Assembly: GCA_032622095.1 (NCBI GenBank)
Contig: CP136067.1
Coordinates: 94,292,707-94,356,706 of the forward strand
DNA from: Siphonodentalium dalli
Taxonomy: Eukaryota; Mollusca; Scaphopoda; Gadilida; Siphonodentaliidae
Length of the DNA stretch: 64,000 nucleotides
Direction: 5' to 3'
Position numbers and translations under genes: made by a program. The first letter of the stretch is position 1. Each line of letters starts with the position of its first letter. Below, piece after piece: positions 35,901-46,995 of the stretch. The notes beneath the pieces are model-generated. The model saw nothing but the letters and a program-made list of their open reading frames with translations, did not search any database and had not been told where the DNA came from.

Positions 35901-38248
35901 CCATAGGGAGCATGGTATATAATAAGAGATTGCACTGGCTTACAAGGGTCGTGGTGGGAGATGTGCTGGTGCAGCATTAAAGATCCTGTTCCAATACATT
36001 CTCCCATAGGGAGCCTCGCATATATAAGAGAATGCACAAGCTATACAATATATTATATATTGTTAGGCCAATGTATTCTCTTATATAAGCGAGGCTCTCT
36101 ATGGGAGACTCACATATATAAGAGATTGCATTGGAACATGGTTTTCGCAAAATTTCAAGAAGCTCCAGTCATGGAAGGGTTAAGTAAACAAACAGCCGTT
36201 TGTTGAATGAATTATTTGAACATTTCCTTAGGGAACTACAGTAATGCCATAAATAATCGACTCCTTAACCGCATCAGAATTATGGGTAATTTTTCAGGAT
36301 TTAGTCGGAAATATGGCTTGTTGCCATTCATCGGAAAGCTCTGTGTGAGCTTTCTGATGAATGGCAACAAGCCATATTTCCGACTAAATCCTGAAAAATT
36401 ACCCATAATTCTGATGCGGTTAAGGAGTCAATTATTTAGGCCATTACTGTATTTGTCAGTGAGTGTTTAGTAAAGGAAGGGTTAATCAGCAGTGATAACT
36501 ATGTAACAACAGACTGAGAGATGGGTGGCATTGTCAGAACAAACAATTAGGGAAAAGAGTAAATAAAACTCCAGCGGAAAATACAACAAAGCTTTTATAG
36601 ACGACCTGTTTAATAAGAGAGCACATTGATGATTGTTTGTCTGGATATCAATGTTAGTTCAGGTGATCCTTTGACCGTGAATTAGTTTTATCTAGATCTG
36701 CCTGTGAGTGGCAAAATATAGTTGACAAGGATATCTCCCAAAACCATCAATGGACCACGAAGCAACAGATTTTATTTTATCATGCTGGCCTATTGGATTG
36801 ACCAATGAGAATGTAGATCTACTGACAGGATATGAGGGTATATTAGGTTCACTTTGATTGACACTAACCCCATATTGAAAGCCCCAGGGGGTATATGGAT
36901 TCATATGGGGTCGATAGATGCCATCTTGTTTTTATTGGAACCCTGCCGCCTCGGGGATATTTTCGGTGTATTTTGGCACCAAGAAAAGGGAAATTTGTCG
37001 GAAATCATGTTTTGCAAATTTAAAGACTAAGTACCATGTACCAAAACATGTATGTGATATACTTGAGGAATTCTAAATACTCATAAATGAATTATCAAAC
37101 TCAATTTGTTGTCCTTCTTCTGGTGATTAGCTATTGACTCAATCCGTTGACGTTCAACGACATGCTGCGTCACTGTGACGTTACATAAGTTAATGGCCAT
37201 ATGAGACATATTTAACTTACTAGATTACTGAACTTCGTACAAGAAATTAAAATTCTCACATGGAAAGCATGATAAAATCGTTACAGGACTCTTTGTTGCC
37301 GGCTACAGTGACAAATGAGGCTCAGCGAGATAAATATTGGGCGAGGCGCTACAAAAAACTTAATATCTAAATATTTCTTACATATGAATAGGAATCCTTA
37401 TGTGAATCTATTTTTATCTGTTCATCTGTCTGTGGTATGCATATATTTCCTGAATACCCCTTAAGATGAAGAATAGACCAATCCAATGTATACTTTGTTT
37501 ATTTCGATCATAATATCGTGGTGAAATCTATAGACGTAATGCAATTTGCCGTGATTGAGGGTGCCACTAACATAGACCACCTGTTTAAAGACATATTATG
37601 GACTTGTTCGAGTATGTGAAACTGGTAAGTTAGTATTCAGGCACCATGCCAACTGGAGGAATGTAACATTCTACTAACATAGCCGAAAATCTGAAGCAAA
37701 TCGACCTTACCATTCCAAAGAAAACATCGTCAAAACTACGCTCAAATCTAGATTCGGGACGCAACTATCGGCGATAAACTTATGAAAATTATTTTGCCAC
37801 CGAGAGTCACTGCATTTCATTAATATATAAGAATGACGGTGTGTGTTGTCAACTTGGATATAATATATGTAAAATATAACCACATTGAGGAAGATTATTC
37901 AACATTTTTATTTGATCACCCTACTGGAGTGTTTCACATCACTTTAATAAGAGACCACATTGATGATTGTTATTCTGGATATCATTGTTAGTTTGGGTGA
38001 TCCGTTGACCGTGATTCAGTTTGAACTACCGGTACATGCATTCGAATAGATACATGTAGTAAAGACTAGTCCAAATAGTGTAAAGTTTACTTTATCAAGG
38101 GAACCTGAGTGATCATCTTATGAACTGATTTAAAATATTTGCACCTGTCTTAAATACTTTCTACATAATTCATCAAAGAAATAGTCTGAACTGTTCATAT
38201 TCAAATGAATTCCACTGATTGATCAGTCACACCATTAGACGTAATGGT

Positions 38249-38293
<45 letters not shown>

Positions 38294-41200
38294 AATAGCA
38301 ATTTCTATTTATTTTTTGCATTTAGCTAAAATGGCTAACGGCAGCGCGAACCCTGATTATGGGAGACCTAGGATCAGATTGAAGTTCCCCAGGTGAAGTT
38401 GGTGATGTTCACCCATTAGTCATCTCGATTATGCATTTTATCTTCTACAAATTAGGGGATATAGAAACTGAACATAAGGGGAAAAAGTATCTAAAAACAA
38501 TGTTAATTTGAGACTATAGATACCGGTACTTCCCAGAAGATAAGGCCTAAGCACAATGAGGTCCACAGAGGCTGTATTTAGTGATTCAAGCCCGTTGTAT
38601 GGAGTAGCGTCAATAAATTCAGCATCTTAGGACCTCATTCTGCAAATGACAGACACACTATTTCAAGACTTGATTTTGACGTACCGGTATAAACATTCTC
38701 TGACTTGCGCAGGGTTTGAACAGCTTTCTCCATTCTTCGGGGTCGTAACCCGATGGATATTGTATATCATAGATATTGAGTTCAAGGTTATCTCTATATT
38801 TCTTTGGCCACCCTTCAACCTGGAATTGAGACAACAGTTAACATATTTGTTTGAGATTACAGTAATGGCCTAAATAATCGACTCCTTAACCTCACTGAGA
38901 GCTTTCCGATGAATGACAACAAGCCATATTTCCGACTAAATCCTGAAAAGTTAAACATTATTCTGCTGTGGTTAAGGAGGCGATTATTTAGGGCATCACT
39001 GTATGCCTATACAGTCAATTTCAGTTAATTGAATATCGCTTAACTGAATATTTCTGATATTTGCATAAAAATCACCTGTACCAAACCATTTCCTTACCTG
39101 TTTCTTACCTCTTTATTTGTTTCTAATGGTAATCTGCCCAAATCAATTGAACATTTGAATAAAAGTCGCCACTCCTTTCCAATATTTAAAAAATAATTCA
39201 AATTATTTTTGCATTCTGATTATTGTCTTCTGTGAAATCACTTCGTAAATATTTTTGAAATATTGGAAAGGAGTGGCGATATTGCTTCAAATATGTGATT
39301 GATTTGAGCAGATGTGGACGAGATAATATTTCATGATATGAAAACACAAAAGGTGAGAACATGTCACCAAGCTTGAGTTAAACATTTGCAGCTCTAAAAT
39401 TATTATTTTTTTTGGAAAACGACAAATTGTGAAAAAATGACGTATTTCAAATAAATTTTAAGTGAGTGAAGAACTTTACAGACCAGATCAGACCAGAAGC
39501 GCAATTTTTATCAAAATGGACTCCTTCAGGCTTTTAGAGGCAGAAATTCTAATTACCTCAGTGCGGCATTGTTTCTTTAGATCCTCGTCTGCAAACACGT
39601 GGAACACTAGATGACTTTTAGTGAAAATGACGGCAGATTTAAGAACCACCAACGTCTCATTCATCCTGTCACCACATGCCACCAGTACCAGATGTAGAGA
39701 TTTCTTCCTCTCTCTAGAATGAAAGTTTTGATAAAAATAAAGCACAATTTGACAGTAAACATTTTGAAGATGATTATATCTCTTTCTTTACTATTAAAAT
39801 ACTTATTGATGATTACAGGGACCAGCCGTGAGGTTTCAAATTTAGAGAAGACACATCTCCCTGTTTGGCTATTAGCAAGAAGTGGACTCTTATCAGGGAA
39901 AAGTAACAATGAATGAATTTCAATTTTCACCCCAAACTCACCCTTCTATGATTCAATAAGTATTATGCAACATCAGAGCCCATTTATAAAACCATTATAG
40001 TGAGTAAGAACACCATTATAATCTGTAAATGCACTTTAAATATGCTGTTCCGACATATGCATACTGGTATATCAGAGAGAAGTCACTTCTCCTTAAGACA
40101 ATAACAGGGAGAAGTTACACATTTTAGAGAGAAGTGTCTCCCAAGTAGTCCTCTAGGCTGATCCCTGAAAAAGTAGTTCCCTTAGGCCAAAGTGAAATAG
40201 ATCTGTGTTACTGGTGACCCGCCTGCCCTTATTCCTGCATCCCCGACCGTTTTCATTTGATTGATTTTGCAAAATTAGTATGCATCCGATTGTATTTTCC
40301 AAGTAAACGGATTCATTTCCATGTAAAACGGACACATCGCTTGCACAGTTAACCGGAAATTATACCAATTAAACTTACTTTTTTAAATAAAACAATAAAT
40401 TACACTATATTCTAATATTAGTAGTTCCCTTAGGAAATGTTCAGATTTTAAGCTGTCATTTGCTGAACTTATTATTTTCCTCCAATGAATATGTATCCTT
40501 CTGCACTTATATTATATTTTCCCTGTCCGTTACCTGCTTTTATTACTTGAACATCCCTCTAGCTGAATAATAGACCATTCCAATGTATACTTGATTAACT
40601 GAATGGGAGAATCCATTCAATATAGAAAGGGTTAAGGTAAATCTCTTCCCTGTACTTTTGTTTATATTTAACCCTTTCATTGCCAAGTCCAATTTTTGTA
40701 ACCCATATTTCCTTGATCATTTTTAAAATTTATTGATTATAATAATGTGATACATTGATAGAAAGAGCTCAAAAGAGCTCTTTCAATCAATGTATCACAT
40801 TATTATAATCAATAAATTTGAAAAATGATCAAGGAAATATGGGTTGATACAAAAATCGGACTTGGCACTGAAAGGTTTAAAGTAATAATTTGAGTAGGAG
40901 ACCAGTCAACACATCGGTGGTTTGGATTTGCTGTTGAAATTAAGAAGGAATTTCATGAGTATTCATCTAAACACTCCTTATTTTAAGTTGCATTTTCTTT
41001 TGACAAGAATGCTATGAACCCTTAAAGTCATGTGGAACACTCAGCTCGGGGTGATAGAACACTATGAAGACTAAAAGTCATGTGGAACACTCATTTCGGG
41101 GTGGTCAAACACTATGAAGACTAAAAGTCACATGAAACACTCAGATCGGTGATGGAACGATGCAAACATTTAACGACATGTAGAACACTCAGCTCGGGGT

Positions 41201-43290
41201 GATCAAACACTATGAATACTTGAAGTCATGTGGAACATTAAGATGTGTGATGGAACACTATGAACACTTAAAGTCATGTGGAACGCTCAGCTTTAGGTGA
41301 TCGAACACTATGAACACTTAGTCATGTGTAACTCTCAGATTGGTGATGGAACACTATGAACACTTAAAGTCATGTGAAACACTCAGCTCGGGGTGATCAA
41401 ACACTATGAAGACTTAGTCATGTGAAACACTCAGTTCGGGGTGATTAAATACTATGAAGACTTAATAGTCATGTGGAACATTAATTTAAGATGTGTGATG
41501 GAACACTATGAACACTTAAAGTCATGTGGAACACCCAGATCTGGGGTAATTGAACATTATGAACACTTAAAGTCACATGGAACACTCAGCTGGGTGATGG
41601 AACACTATGATCACTTAAAGTCATGTGAAACACTCATATCAGGGTGATCAAACACTATGAACACTTAAAGTCACATGGAACACTCAGATGGGTGATAAAA
41701 CACTATGGACACTTTAAGCCACATGGAACACTCAGCTTGGATTGATTGAACACTATGAACACTTTAAGTCAAGTGGAATACTCAGATGGGTGATTGAACA
41801 CTATGAACACTTCACTTAAAGTGACATGGAACACTCATAATGGTGATAGAACACTTTAAACACTTAAAGTCACATGGAACACTCAGATGGGTGATCAAAA
41901 ACTTAAAGTCATGTGTAACACACAGCTCGGGGTGATCAAATGGGAAAACAATATACAGCAGTTGGTTTCATACTTTTATATCAAATTGGCATATTATTGT
42001 ATATGAATTATATGCAGCAACTCTCATTGTAGGAATCATAGCTGTTTCATCCATAGGTGAAAATTCGCCTAAAATTAAGGCGTATATGTTCACAATTTTG
42101 AGAATTTTAGAGGTTGTGTTTTCTGAAATGGCACAATTGAGAACTTTCGTTAATATGCTACATTCTTTCAGTGTGTAAAGTGCCTGTTACTCACTTATTA
42201 GTTTGAGATAAGTACATAGTTTGTCTTTAAAGATAGTGTATCTCTTTCTATAACAAGTTATATATAGTTTCCTGGGTATAAAATAATAAATATGAATCGC
42301 TATTTTTAGAACTGAAACTCGCAGCAATGTTCAGGGCAGAGCATGAGTGAGAACTCTATCTTGTTACCACTCTTCATCAAGGCATAATGCCCTTTCGATA
42401 CAGATATTTTGCTCATCTACATCAGGAACAAACTGCTTTATTTACAAATAATATATCCAATTTTGTTTTGGTCTGTGTTGTATTCAAAGAAAAAGGTAGA
42501 TGTAGTCTTGTAATCAGAGTTTTAAAAAAAATATGTTGTTTTGTAATTTTGGCATCATCTTTTAACCCTTTACCCAACAAACCGGCCAAAACCGGCCAAA
42601 TAAAGCTTCAACAGCCTAAAATATCTTCGGTCTGTCTCAATAGAACCATACAAATATGGATATCATTGGAACCGGCTCCTTGACCACATTGTGATAGTTA
42701 CAGTTATGCCCTGTGCCAATGCATTCTCTTATATATGTGAGTCGACCATAGGTCGCCTCGCATATATAAGAGAATGCATTGGCCTAAAAAAACACTTTTT
42801 TTAACACTTTTTACCATTTTTTCTTACATTCTTTAACAATTTTATAATTTTTAATGTGTTAAGCCAATGCATTCTCTTATATATGCGAGGCGACCTATGG
42901 TCGACTCGCATATATAAGAGAATGCATTGGCACTGGGCCGCTCTGTTGGGTAAAGGGTTAAAAAATATCAAAATGGAAAAGCAAAATTTCAAGGCAGACT
43001 ACTATTCAATGGTCCGTACTCCACCAACGTCATTGGCTAGTTACTAAACAAATGTCTCACCTATTAGCTCTTTTGATTGGCTGTTCTTCGTGAGTATTTT
43101 TAGCATCGATGTGATCATTGTTACCATTCTTTCCTCGATCGTTTACGATTCTATGAGCTTGTTGAGTTTGATCATCTTTAATACCACTGACATCTGGTGT
43201 TTCTACATCTAGTTCATCCTTGTTATGAATTGCGTAGAACAAGCATACAGCGACTAAGATGATTACCGTCACACCGAGCTTGAACAACAT
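29743..43290 (-). CDS. GXYLT: Glucoside xylosyltransferase-like protein (GT8), copy B, seven exons
   Basis: Exons in transcript order are 43290-43061, 39713-39557, 38819-38685, 34394-34202, 32226-32077, 31141-30969 and 29913-29743. All junctions are GT-AG and all phases match. The total is 1209 nt, giving 402 residues plus stop, close to the ~440 residues of vertebrate GXYLT1/2. Residues ~6-22 form a signal anchor after a short basic tail, so this should be a type II ER/Golgi membrane enzyme. A variable hydrophilic stem follows. The catalytic domain starts near residue 82 with LHLVLVACGDR. The metal-binding D187-T188-D189 lies in LYLDTDV, followed by NSGVMLMN (241-248), WGDQDLIN (274-281), a Cys-rich CHWNYRTDHCMY (296-307) and LLHG (321-324). 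By family knowledge it would transfer xylose from UDP-xylose to O-glucose on EGF repeats (EC 2.4.2.42). The substrate is inferred, not seen. Confidence 0.93.
30104..30960 (-). repeat. Tandem truncated copies of exon 6 3' half in block B
   Basis: About five units of 110-190 bp repeat the last ~90 nt of exon 6, its donor GTAGGT, and a C/G-rich spacer with runs of G. Landmarks such as ATTAGACCTACCT appear near 30155, 30294, 30485, 30656, 30795 and, for the true exon, 30958. Units carry differing base changes. Confidence 0.9.
30969..31141 (-). CDS. GXYLT: GXYLT copy B exon 6
   Basis: 173 nt, from TTTTCAG to GTAGGT, starting in phase 1 and ending in phase 0. It encodes EQLYIYDCHWNYRTDHCMY and VRLLHGSRRVMHNAKQPVF. 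The His-Gly pair and the Cys pattern match the C-terminal metal/acceptor region of GXYLT enzymes. About five truncated copies of the 3' half follow in intron 6. Confidence 0.95.
31530..31935. mobile_element. M1 MITE in intron 5 of copy B
   Basis: Orthologous to 4056-4466, with the same shortened right hairpin. Confidence 0.88.
32077..32226 (-). CDS. GXYLT: GXYLT copy B exon 5
   Basis: 150 nt, from TTTTCAG to GTAAGC. It encodes GINSGVMLMNLTRL and ITWGDQDLINIYFHYFP, both hallmark GT8/GXYLT motifs. N248 sits in a potential N-glycosylation sequon (NLT). The protein sequence is identical in copy A, pointing to constraint or recent homogenisation. Confidence 0.95.
32446..32889. mobile_element. Block B-specific insertion in intron 4
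   Basis: Interrupts sequence continuous in block A near 4969. Ends TGTGATGTAA and TTATGTCACA are imperfect inverted repeats, with AACT repeated at both flanks. Family unknown. Confidence 0.7.
33001..33195. mobile_element. M3-like remnant in intron 4 of copy B
   Basis: Partner of 5083-5272. Confidence 0.78.
33577..33946. mobile_element. Mollusc-type interspersed repeat, family M6, with TIRs
   Basis: Ends AATACGCCCGTTT and AAACGGGCGTAT. The interior has the words GGGGCATAACTCAG, TTCGAACTTGATC, CTAAAGTTATCATCC and an ACGGAC-rich tail. Absent from block A at this site. Confidence 0.82.
34010..34200 (-). repeat. Two truncated copies of the exon 4 3' end in block B
   Basis: Units at about 34017 and 34113 resemble those in block A, so the array began before the duplication and expanded in A. 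Confidence 0.88.
34202..34394 (-). CDS. GXYLT: GXYLT copy B exon 4 (DXD exon)
   Basis: 193 nt, starting TATATACTGAAG after TTTTGTAG and ending TTAG before GTGAGT in phase 1. It carries VLYLDTDVLLLD with the DXD metal/UDP-sugar motif and the conserved tail WYGRFARHPYYPP. The acceptor plus the first 38 nt are the parent of the satellite in copy A. The 3' end is repeated twice downstream in intron 4. Confidence 0.95.
34605..34830. mobile_element. M6-related fragment
   Basis: GGGCCATAACTCAAG at left and GACAGACGGACGGACA at right. Confidence 0.75.
35088..35447. mobile_element. M5 element in intron 3 of copy B
   Basis: TTAA flanks; internal CGATTCGGGACGCAAC as in other copies. Confidence 0.78.
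35836..36183. mobile_element. M3-like element in intron 3 of copy B
   Basis: Three hairpin repeats and a partly repeated GATGCTGGTGCAGCATTAAAGATC segment, here noted by its core GGTGCAGCATTAAAG. Right end GTCATGGAAGGGTTAA. Confidence 0.8.
36237..36451. mobile_element. M2 MITE in intron 3 of copy B
   Basis: Complete; carries the CGCATCAG variant on both arms, so the arms were homogenised or this is a distinct lineage. Confidence 0.92.
37585..37947. mobile_element. M5 element in intron 3 of copy B
   Basis: TTAA flanks. Second copy in the same intron, same orientation. Confidence 0.78.
38249..38292 (+). repeat. 44-base poly-G run
   Basis: Uninterrupted G tract in intron 3 of copy B, just after ACCATTAGACGTAATGGT. 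The matching site in block A (near 11925) has no run. It may be a real expansion, able to form G-quadruplexes, or a sequencing/assembly artefact. Confidence 0.95.
38356..38672. mobile_element. M1 MITE, 5'-truncated, beside exon 3 donor of copy B
   Basis: Same truncation and position as 11989-12303. The right hairpin is more decayed. Confidence 0.85.
38685..38819 (-). CDS. GXYLT: GXYLT copy B exon 3
   Basis: 135 nt, 45 codons, phase 0 at both ends, between TTCCAG and GTACGT. It encodes VEGWPKKYRDNLEL, then EEWRKLFKPCASQRMFIP, the segment leading up to the DXD strand in GXYLT proteins. A GAGGTCCCC-type MITE begins within about 15 bp of the donor and a TA-palindrome MITE ends about 40 bp before the acceptor. 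Both are shared with copy A, so they predate the duplication. Confidence 0.93.
38858..39003. mobile_element. M2 MITE before exon 3 of copy B
   Basis: Same insertion as 12490-12650, but here the left arm is deleted instead of the right. The two copies lost different halves after duplication. Confidence 0.9.
39557..39713 (-). CDS. GXYLT: GXYLT copy B exon 2
   Basis: 157 nt. The acceptor ATTCTAG joins the first exon base to complete an Arg codon. The exon encodes ERKKSLHLVLVACGDR and FHVFADEDLKK, the first beta strands of the GT8 nucleotide-sugar fold. It ends ACTGAG before GTAATT in phase 0. Confidence 0.93.
40672..40876. mobile_element. M4 MITE, full palindrome, in intron 1 of copy B
   Basis: Complete ~205-bp palindrome with GAGCTC at the centre; the other copies are deletion forms of this. 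Confidence 0.9.
41014..41945. repeat. ~48-bp minisatellite in intron 1 of copy B
   Basis: About 20 units of the form GAACACTATGAACACTTAAAGTCATGTGGAACACTCAG, written here only in outline: key words are CACTATGAA, AAGTCATGTGGAAC and CTCGGGGTGAT. Units alternate between a GGTGATGG and a GGGGTGATCAA ending. It is absent from the 425-bp intron 1 of copy A. Confidence 0.9.
42566..42957. mobile_element. TTAA-flanked MITE, family M3 (CCCTTTACCCAAC)
   Basis: Family description. TTAA on both sides, ends CCCTTTACCCAACA / TGTTGGGTAAAGGG: a TTAA target and CCC...GGG ends fit piggyBac-type MITEs. Inside are two hairpins built from GCATTCTCTTATATATG and GTCGACCATAGGTCG. Older relatives start CCCTTTCATGAC and end with AGTCATGAAAGGG. 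No coding sequence. Confidence 0.9.
43061..43290 (-). CDS. GXYLT: GXYLT copy B exon 1 (anchor and stem)
   Basis: Starts at ATG 43290 (MLFKLGVTVIILVAV) and ends after AATAG before GTGAGA, leaving phase 2. Residues 6-22 are the only strongly hydrophobic segment. The rest is polar and Asp/Asn/Gln-rich, as expected of a Golgi stem. The reading frame stays open upstream of this ATG to at least 43317 but I see no earlier ATG, so 43290 is chosen. The same sequence is split by a transposon in copy A. Confidence 0.85.
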
Positions 43291-43324
43291 CCTTCGCCTT
43301 CTGATACTGTGAATCAAATAGAGC

Positions 43325-43690
43325 CAAACCTGAGTTTAGTTTGCCTGTCATTTGCAGAATGATGTCCCCAGAGGGTGAATTTAGTGATGCTATCCCTCTG
43401 GTGACCTCATTCTGCTTAGGCCTCATCTGCTATGGGAGACGTACATAAGACTCAGATTGAAGTTCCCAAATGGGAAATATTGTTATGTACACCCATTGGG
43501 AGCCTCGATTATGCAATGTGACGTCTGCCAATTTGGGGATATGGAGAAACTAAACTAAACAAGAAATAGAATCTATGTGAAGAAATTTCTATAGAAACTT
43601 GATAATAAAAACAACTTTTCAGAGAAAAAGAGGCCTAAGCAGAATGAGGTCCCCAGAGGGTGAATTTATTGATGCTAGCCTGAGGCTTGC
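43325..43690. mobile_element. M1 MITE upstream of GXYLT copy B exon 1
   Basis: Inserted about 35 bp upstream of the start codon region. Block A lacks it (15240 region). Both hairpins are reduced. Confidence 0.85.
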
Positions 43691-44179
43691 ACATGTATCA
43701 TAATTAAATATCATTGCCTAAAGTAAATAATAACACGTGCCCGCCTAGAGTATCCCCGCCAAGGTGGCTTTCCGCTAAAGGTATATTAATTTTATGATAT
43801 TGCTTAATTTCGAAGATGTCTTAATCTGGCCTGTGATAACTAAAATCAGTTCATATTTATTTGAGTTATCTAGCCGGACAAGGCAAAATTGCAAAACAAT
43901 TGACAACCTATAGTCGATAACTGAGACAAATTGCATTATGGCAAACATCCATACCAAATTTCATTCAGATCTGACAACCCATGGCTGGGATATCTGCTTG
44001 AACAGTCAAAAAAAATTTGATTTACATATAAAGAATGATAACTCTAAAATGGAAAAGTGAACATCATTTGCCCCTATTCTGTAAGTAATCATGATGATGA
44101 AGCTCCATACTAAATTTCTTTTAAATCCTATATCCATTGGTTGAGATATATGCAAGGATGGACAAAAACAAACACAATT

Positions 44180-44560
44180 CCAGATAAACAAGATGGCTGC
44201 TGGCGTTCATTTGTTAAAAAAAAATTTGAAAAATAAAATTGACACATCCCAACTAGAGACCACCCAAAAGATCCATATGAAGTTTGGTGATGATTGGATG
44301 AGGGATGTGGCCAATAGCTTACATTTTCACAAGTCTTATTTACACAATAAGGGCAGTAACTCTGGAAAAATATCAATGGACAAATCCCGCTGTTTGTAAA
44401 TACTCTTTCCGCCCATGTTGCTTCATCAATATACTGAAGATCATTAACTTTTGACAGACGATGACAAAGAAATAGAACTTCAAAGTTGTTATGGACGGCA
44501 GGACCGATTCACGGACTGACAGACAGACCAATAACATAAGATGTTCCATTTAAAAATAAA
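44180..44560. mobile_element. M6-related fragment with CGGACTGACAGACAG tail
   Basis: Starts near a CAAGATGGCTGC word and includes GGGCAGTAACTCTGG. It begins where A/B homology ends. Confidence 0.6.
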
Positions 44561-44786
44561 AACGATTCGAGTCGAGGAACCCACCTATCAAAGCTCAGAG
44601 ATCAATTTTTTTAATTTATTTTTCGAGATATGTACTTATTTTTGGCCTTATTTGTGGTAATACGGCAAATTTTGTGATATTCAAGTGATAATAGGGCCAT
44701 ATTTCATTGAACAACATGTTGATAAATAAAATGTTTTGGGAAATGTTATACCATAGTTGACAGTAGTTAGCGTATTTTGAAGAAAT

Positions 44787-44803
44787 GTTGTTGTTGTTGT
44801 TGT
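44787..44803. repeat. GTT microsatellite
   Basis: Short uninterrupted GTT run. Confidence 0.9.
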
Positions 44804-45488
44804 TGTAACTTGATCATATGGGGACCGTCTGATCTGATTGAGAACCTTAATAAAAGAATGTAATTTGTGCTGGAAAATTGTAAGCATCCATTGTGTAAAG
44901 AACTAGTATAAACTTTTTGGGCCAGATGATTTTTTATGTCATGTGACATGTCAAATCCTCAGCTGACCAGCTATCTCTAACACTGTGTCCTATTTACCAT
45001 TGACTTCTCCCTGCTTGAGTGATAACCTGCATATACTAACATTTGTATTAATTGGGCTGGTTCTTCAAGGTAACAGTGCTTACAAACTATCATTCTTTTA
45101 ACAGTCTTGAAGCAGCATTGCTCTCTGTTAAATACTCATTTCAGCCTTTCGCTAGTTCAGATCATGTACATTTTATGGCAATTAATCATTTCCAATATTG
45201 TTTTTTATACTTGCTAAGAACACTCTTCACAAAATTTCCCTAAAGTATTCTTTTTGACATTTTTATTGTCATATAATATGCTAGGTGTGGTCTTCAGATA
45301 GTACAGATGCCTTCATGTGGTGTACTAGCTTAACAATTAAGTAGTAAACTTTCCACCTCCTAGGTGTGGAAACCCCTTAAAAAGGACATTATCCTGAGAC
45401 ATATTAAACAAGACTCCATTCCCATGAAGTTTAAACAAGAATCTCTGCCCATGTAATTTAGAAGCCACATAACTTCATACAAATTTAT

Positions 45489-45755
45489 TTAACCCTTCCA
45501 TGACTGAAGTTTCCTGAAATTTTGTGAAAACCCTGTGCCAATGCATTCTCTTATATAAGCGAGTCTCCCGAAGCTTGCCTCACATATATAAGAGAATACA
45601 TTGGCCTAACAATGTTTACCTTGACATTGTAAGGCAGTGCCTTCTCTTATATATACAAGGTTCCCTATGAAAGCTGGCTTATATAAGAGAATGCACTGGC
45701 ACAGGATCTTTAATGCTACACCAGCGCAGCTCCTGTCATGAATTGAAAGGGTTAA
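45489..45755. mobile_element. M3-like element
   Basis: TTAACCCTTCCATGAC at left, GAAAGGGTTAA at right, two hairpins inside. Confidence 0.85.
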
Positions 45756-45793
45756 CAATATGATGAAATTCAGAAACCAATATAAACTCAACA

Positions 45794-45944
45794 TACAGTA
45801 ATGCCCTAAATAATCGACTCCTTAACCACAGCAGAATTATGAGTAACTTTTCAGGATTTAGTCGGAAATATGGCTTGTTGCCATTCATCGGAAAGCTCTC
45901 ATTCTTCTGTGGTTAAGGAGTCGATTATTTAGGGCATTACAGTA
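45794..45944. mobile_element. M2 MITE, right arm deleted
   Basis: Ends 52 bp before the donor of the membrane-protein exon at 45996. Confidence 0.88.
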
Positions 45945-45995
45945 GTGTAAATCAAGTGTGGTACTGGATGTGTAAGGTGGGTCAATATTACTTAC

Positions 45996-46219
45996 CATAA
46001 TGGTGGCTGCATCATGTTGGTTAATAGCCTCAGTGTATCCAATACAAAGCCTCACACACTTAGAATCATGGTAATATGTAGAGATATAGTGATATGAGAT
46101 GACCCCAGCTTTCCATACAACATAAGCTGATATCAAGAACAGTGCATTTGTGATTCCCTCCTCAACAAAATAAAATCCACAGATGTTGTCAGAACAGTCA
46201 AAAGAAGACTCGATTTGTG
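45996..46219 (-). CDS. Internal exon of an unrecognised membrane protein
   Basis: Acceptor ATTATAG, donor GTAAGT, 224 nt, phase 1 in and phase 0 out. It encodes about 75 residues with a Cys pair (DCSDNICGF), one hydrophobic segment (ITNALFLISAYVVW) and an aromatic stretch (ISYHYISTYYH), ending INQHDAATIM. It lies 2.7 kb upstream of GXYLT copy B on the same strand. Its last ~30 nt and donor are duplicated at 16233-16262. I do not recognise the family. Confidence 0.6.
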
Positions 46220-46995
46220 CTATAATATTATATGGATGATGGCTATTGGCTATAAATAAGACTCCCTGCATGAGTGCATGTACGGTAATATGTTATGGAT
46301 GGTGGCTATAGACGTATGTAGAAAAATAAATATATTGATAGGACACCACACAAGTTGTTCCTCAATCAAAAAAGTGTCTGCGTTCAACAGGATGTTATCC
46401 AGAGACAATTTAAACAAGACTCCCTGTCCAGATAACTTCATTAAAATTCATTTAACAATAGAATGAAATCCGGAGACCAATAATACAACACAGTGTAAAT
46501 TCAAGTGCGGTACTTCAGGGACAAATTTATGTACTCAAGACTCAACAAGAGACTGAGCCGCACTGATGAGGTTATTAGGTCAGTATAAAAAGTTACTAGA
46601 TTAACGTCCCCACAATGAGAGGGACCAACCAAGAGGTATTGAATAAAGAGTAGATCCATATATACTAAATACTCATTGATGAGTAGTTATCCCATAGGAA
46701 ATCATTGCGTTAAGCTCTTAAGTCACGGTATGTGCCGATAATACATGTGTGTCTTACTAAACAATATGAGGCCGGGTTTAGTGGCTAATTATGTGATAAA
46801 ATAAGTTCAACAACATTAATAGGATTCCTTCTGCAATTTCTATTAACAGTCTTCTGCTTACATTTCTTGAACATCCCTCCAGATGAATAATAGACCATTC
46901 TAATGTATACTTTTATAACTGATTGGGAGAATCCATTTATTATAGAAAGGGTTAATAAACACAATGTGATGAAGGATCCAGTCATCGTAGGCCAG

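Larger units (their letters stand above)
34605..38150. other. Transposon cluster expanding intron 3 of copy B
   Basis: Between sequence matching block A at 11790 and at 11850, block B has about 3.5 kb made of M6-, M5-, M3- and M2-type elements plus unassigned AT-rich DNA (36460-37580 shows nothing recognisable). Confidence 0.75.
29133..46025. repeat. Segmental duplication, block B
   Basis: Partner of block A at an offset of about 29.1 kb. Block B alone carries an insertion at about 32446-32889, a repeat at 33577-33946, roughly 3.5 kb of mixed elements in intron 3 (34.6-38.15 kb), the 48-bp minisatellite in intron 1 and a MITE at 43325-43690. The two blocks are nearly identical in most exons but have different insertion histories. 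This fits an old tandem duplication, or a join of two divergent haplotypes. Confidence 0.9.
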
